From positions 1 to 7,504 of the forward strand of contig JAJAYN010000203.1 of NCBI GenBank assembly GCA_026786225.1: DNA of 7,504 nt, in the 5' to 3' direction. Every line of letters starts with the position of its first letter. Within the stretch, counting starts at the first letter, position 1. The stretch comes from Burkholderiales bacterium. Its GTDB lineage: Bacteria; Pseudomonadota; Gammaproteobacteria; Burkholderiales; Usitatibacteraceae. Under the pieces are notes generated by a model that was not told the DNA's origin, made no database searches, and was given only the letters and a program-made list of their open reading frames with translations. This document shows positions 6,202 through 7,504 of this stretch, one piece after another. Made by a program: the position numbers and the translations under genes.

Positions 6202-7476
6202 TTAAGACTGGAAAACCAGCTTTCCGTTCACCAGCGTATGTGTGACGCGACCTTCAAGTTCGCGCCGCAGGTACGGTGAATTTTTACCCTGGCTGCGCAA
6301 TGTTTGTGACGTCACCGCCCAGAACGCCTTCGGGTCGAACACGCAAATGTCGGCTGGCTGCCCAACGACAAGCGAGCCTGCGGATAGACCCAGCAGGCGT
6401 GCAGGATCGCTGCTGATTTTTTTGAGCGCAAACGACAGCGGAACACTGGCTTGTTCGGCCCACTTGAGCGTCAATGGCAGCAATAACTCCAAACCAGTGG
6501 CTCCCGGCAACGCCTCACCAAATGGTACGTTTTTGGCGTCGTCATCATGCGGCGTGTGATCCGAGCAGATGGCGTCGATGGTGCCGTCGATCACACCACG
6601 GGACAGCGCATCGCGATCAGTCGGGCTGCGCAAAGGTGGCGCAAAGCGGTGCTGCGAATCGAAATAGCCGATGTCCCGATCCGTGAGCAGCAGATGGTGA
6701 ACGCCGACATCACAAGTTAGCGCCAATCCATCCGCTTTGGCAGCACGCACGAGATCGACGCCCAGGCGGCTCGACAGTCTGGCCAGATGCACCCTTGCAC
6801 CCGTCTCACGCATGAGTGTGGTGATGGTCGCGATCATCACCGTCTCGGCACTGACCGGGATACCGGCCAATCCCAAACGTGTGGCCACTTCGCCGTCGTG
6901 TGCGATGCCGTCGTTGGCCAGATGCGATTCTTCCGCGCGCAACCACACGGTGTAGGCGTAAGTCGCTGCGTACTGCAGCGCCCGATACAGCGTATTGGTG
7001 TTGGTGATGGGTTGGTCGGCATTGAAGAATCCCACGCAGCCCGCTTCGGTCAGCTCGACCATCTCGCTTAAGCGTTCACCTTTCAGCCCCAGCGTAAGCG
7101 CGCCCAGCGGGTAGACGCGGGTTTGATGCAAGGCATCGGCACGGCGTTTCAGCATTTCAACCAACCCCGGCTCATCGAGAACCGGGTCGGTATCGGGCGG
7201 ACAGACCAGCGAGGTCACACCGCCTGCCACTGCGGCCAGCATTTCACTCTCGAGTGTGGCCTTGTGCTCAAATCCGGGCTCGCGCAAACGCGCCGCCAGA
7301 TCCACGAGGCCGGCACAAATGATCTTGCCCCCAGCGTCTATCATTTTCTCGGCTTTGAAGCGGTCTGGGGCCGTGCCGATCGCGGCGATTCGGCCGTCCA
7401 TGACAAACAGCGATTGCGACGCGTCGAATTCTTGCCCGATACCGATCAGGCGGCCGTTGTTGATCTGGATATTCAT
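6202..7476 (-). CDS. pyrC: PyrC'-type noncatalytic dihydroorotase homologue (pseudo-enzyme)
   Basis: Amidohydrolase-fold protein of 424 residues, related to type I dihydroorotases but lacking the metal site. Where active enzymes have HxH before LREPG, this reads DLAARLREPG (59-68), so both histidines are gone (A61, R63). The histidine of the usual H-x-E-D segment is R180 (LRAEESH), and that of the usual AHVS segment is R233 (LARLSS). H260-H261 and D306-H307 (SDHTPH) remain. The fold is otherwise complete, with a normal C-terminal segment (VVGQPADICVFDP) and no frameshift, which argues for selection. In Pseudomonas, a protein of this type (PyrC') has no dihydroorotase activity and is needed to assemble active aspartate carbamoyltransferase with PyrB. 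I infer the same role here: the start overlaps the apparent pyrB stop by ATGA. A separate active dihydroorotase must then be encoded elsewhere. Automatic annotation would probably call this a dihydroorotase, which would mislead. Confidence 0.93.
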   Translation of the reverse strand: MNIQINNGRLIGIGQEFDASQSLFVMDGRIAAIGTAPDRFKAEKMIDAGGKIICAGLVDLAARLREPGFEHKATLESEMLAAVAGGVTSLVCPPDTDPVLDEPGLVEMLKRRADALHQTRVYPLGALTLGLKGERLSEMVELTEAGCVGFFNADQPITNTNTLYRALQYAATYAYTVWLRAEESHLANDGIAHDGEVATRLGLAGIPVSAETVMIATITTLMRETGARVHLARLSSRLGVDLVRAAKADGLALTCDVGVHHLLLTDRDIGYFDSQHRFAPPLRSPTDRDALSRGVIDGTIDAICSDHTPHDDDAKNVPFGEALPGATGLELLLPLTLKWAEQASVPLSFALKKISSDPARLLGLSAGSLVVGQPADICVFDPKAFWAVTSQTLRSQGKNSPYLRRELEGRVTHTLVNGKLVFQS

Positions 7477-7504
7477 GCGCCCACCACGGTCGCCATTACC
7501 GCCA
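7473..7504 (-). CDS. pyrB: C-terminal end of a gene that fits pyrB (aspartate carbamoyltransferase)
   Basis: Only the last nine codons and the stop are in the window, reading AVMATVVGA then TGA (7475-7473). The stop overlaps the ATG of the next gene (7476-7474) in the arrangement ATGA, typical of translationally coupled genes. AVMA resembles the RMAV(M/L) segment near the C-terminus of bacterial aspartate carbamoyltransferases. The position directly before a PyrC'-type gene is where pyrB is found in Pseudomonas and relatives. The evidence is short, and the identity rests mainly on this context. Confidence 0.6.
   Translation of the reverse strand, partial: AVMATVVGA

Noticed and set aside
6202..7476. 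The pyrC homologue as a decaying pseudogene.
   Set aside because: The reading frame is full length with conserved flanking motifs and a coupled start. The ligand losses match a known noncatalytic family rather than random decay.

Overview
This window looks like ordinary chromosome from a betaproteobacterium, most likely Burkholderiales or a close relative. That placement is an inference from gene content (a PyrC'-type pseudo-dihydroorotase behind pyrB, a DUF4124-glutaredoxin protein, PrlC, and a TTG-started exonuclease III) and from moderately high GC; no rRNA or other marker is present. Every gene is on the minus strand, so transcription runs from high to low coordinates. There is no tRNA, rRNA, CRISPR array, insertion sequence or phage gene.

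In transcription order: (1) 7504-7473, the last nine codons of a gene that fits pyrB (aspartate carbamoyltransferase), overlapping the next start by ATGA. (2) 7476-6202, a dihydroorotase homologue that has lost the metal-binding HxH and other histidines, and so is the structural partner PyrC' rather than an enzyme. (3) 6201-5938, a 264-bp spacer holding two facing palindromic repeat units. (4) 5937-3895, prlC, the M3-family oligopeptidase A. (5) 3824-3234, an exported DUF4124 plus glutaredoxin-like protein with a strong Shine-Dalgarno. (6) 3221-2457, xthA (exonuclease III), 12 bp further on, with a TTG start. (7) 2377 to the left edge, a large GAF-PAS-PAS-GGDEF-EAL protein of cyclic-di-GMP turnover, cut by the window inside its EAL domain. 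Because that gene runs off the edge it is easily missed in an open-reading-frame list, yet it fills the first third of the window.

The pyrB-pyrC' pair is a pyrimidine synthesis operon. The repeat spacer separates it from prlC. The DUF4124-glutaredoxin gene and xthA are close enough to share a message, perhaps with prlC (70-bp gap). The c-di-GMP gene may be read from the same message, but a plausible sigma-70 promoter at the end of xthA, followed by a short direct repeat, suggests it is also started separately.

I see no previously undescribed system. The points most worth a second look are the degenerate PyrC', the paired palindromes, the leader of the c-di-GMP gene, and the in-frame stop-to-TTG junction before xthA.
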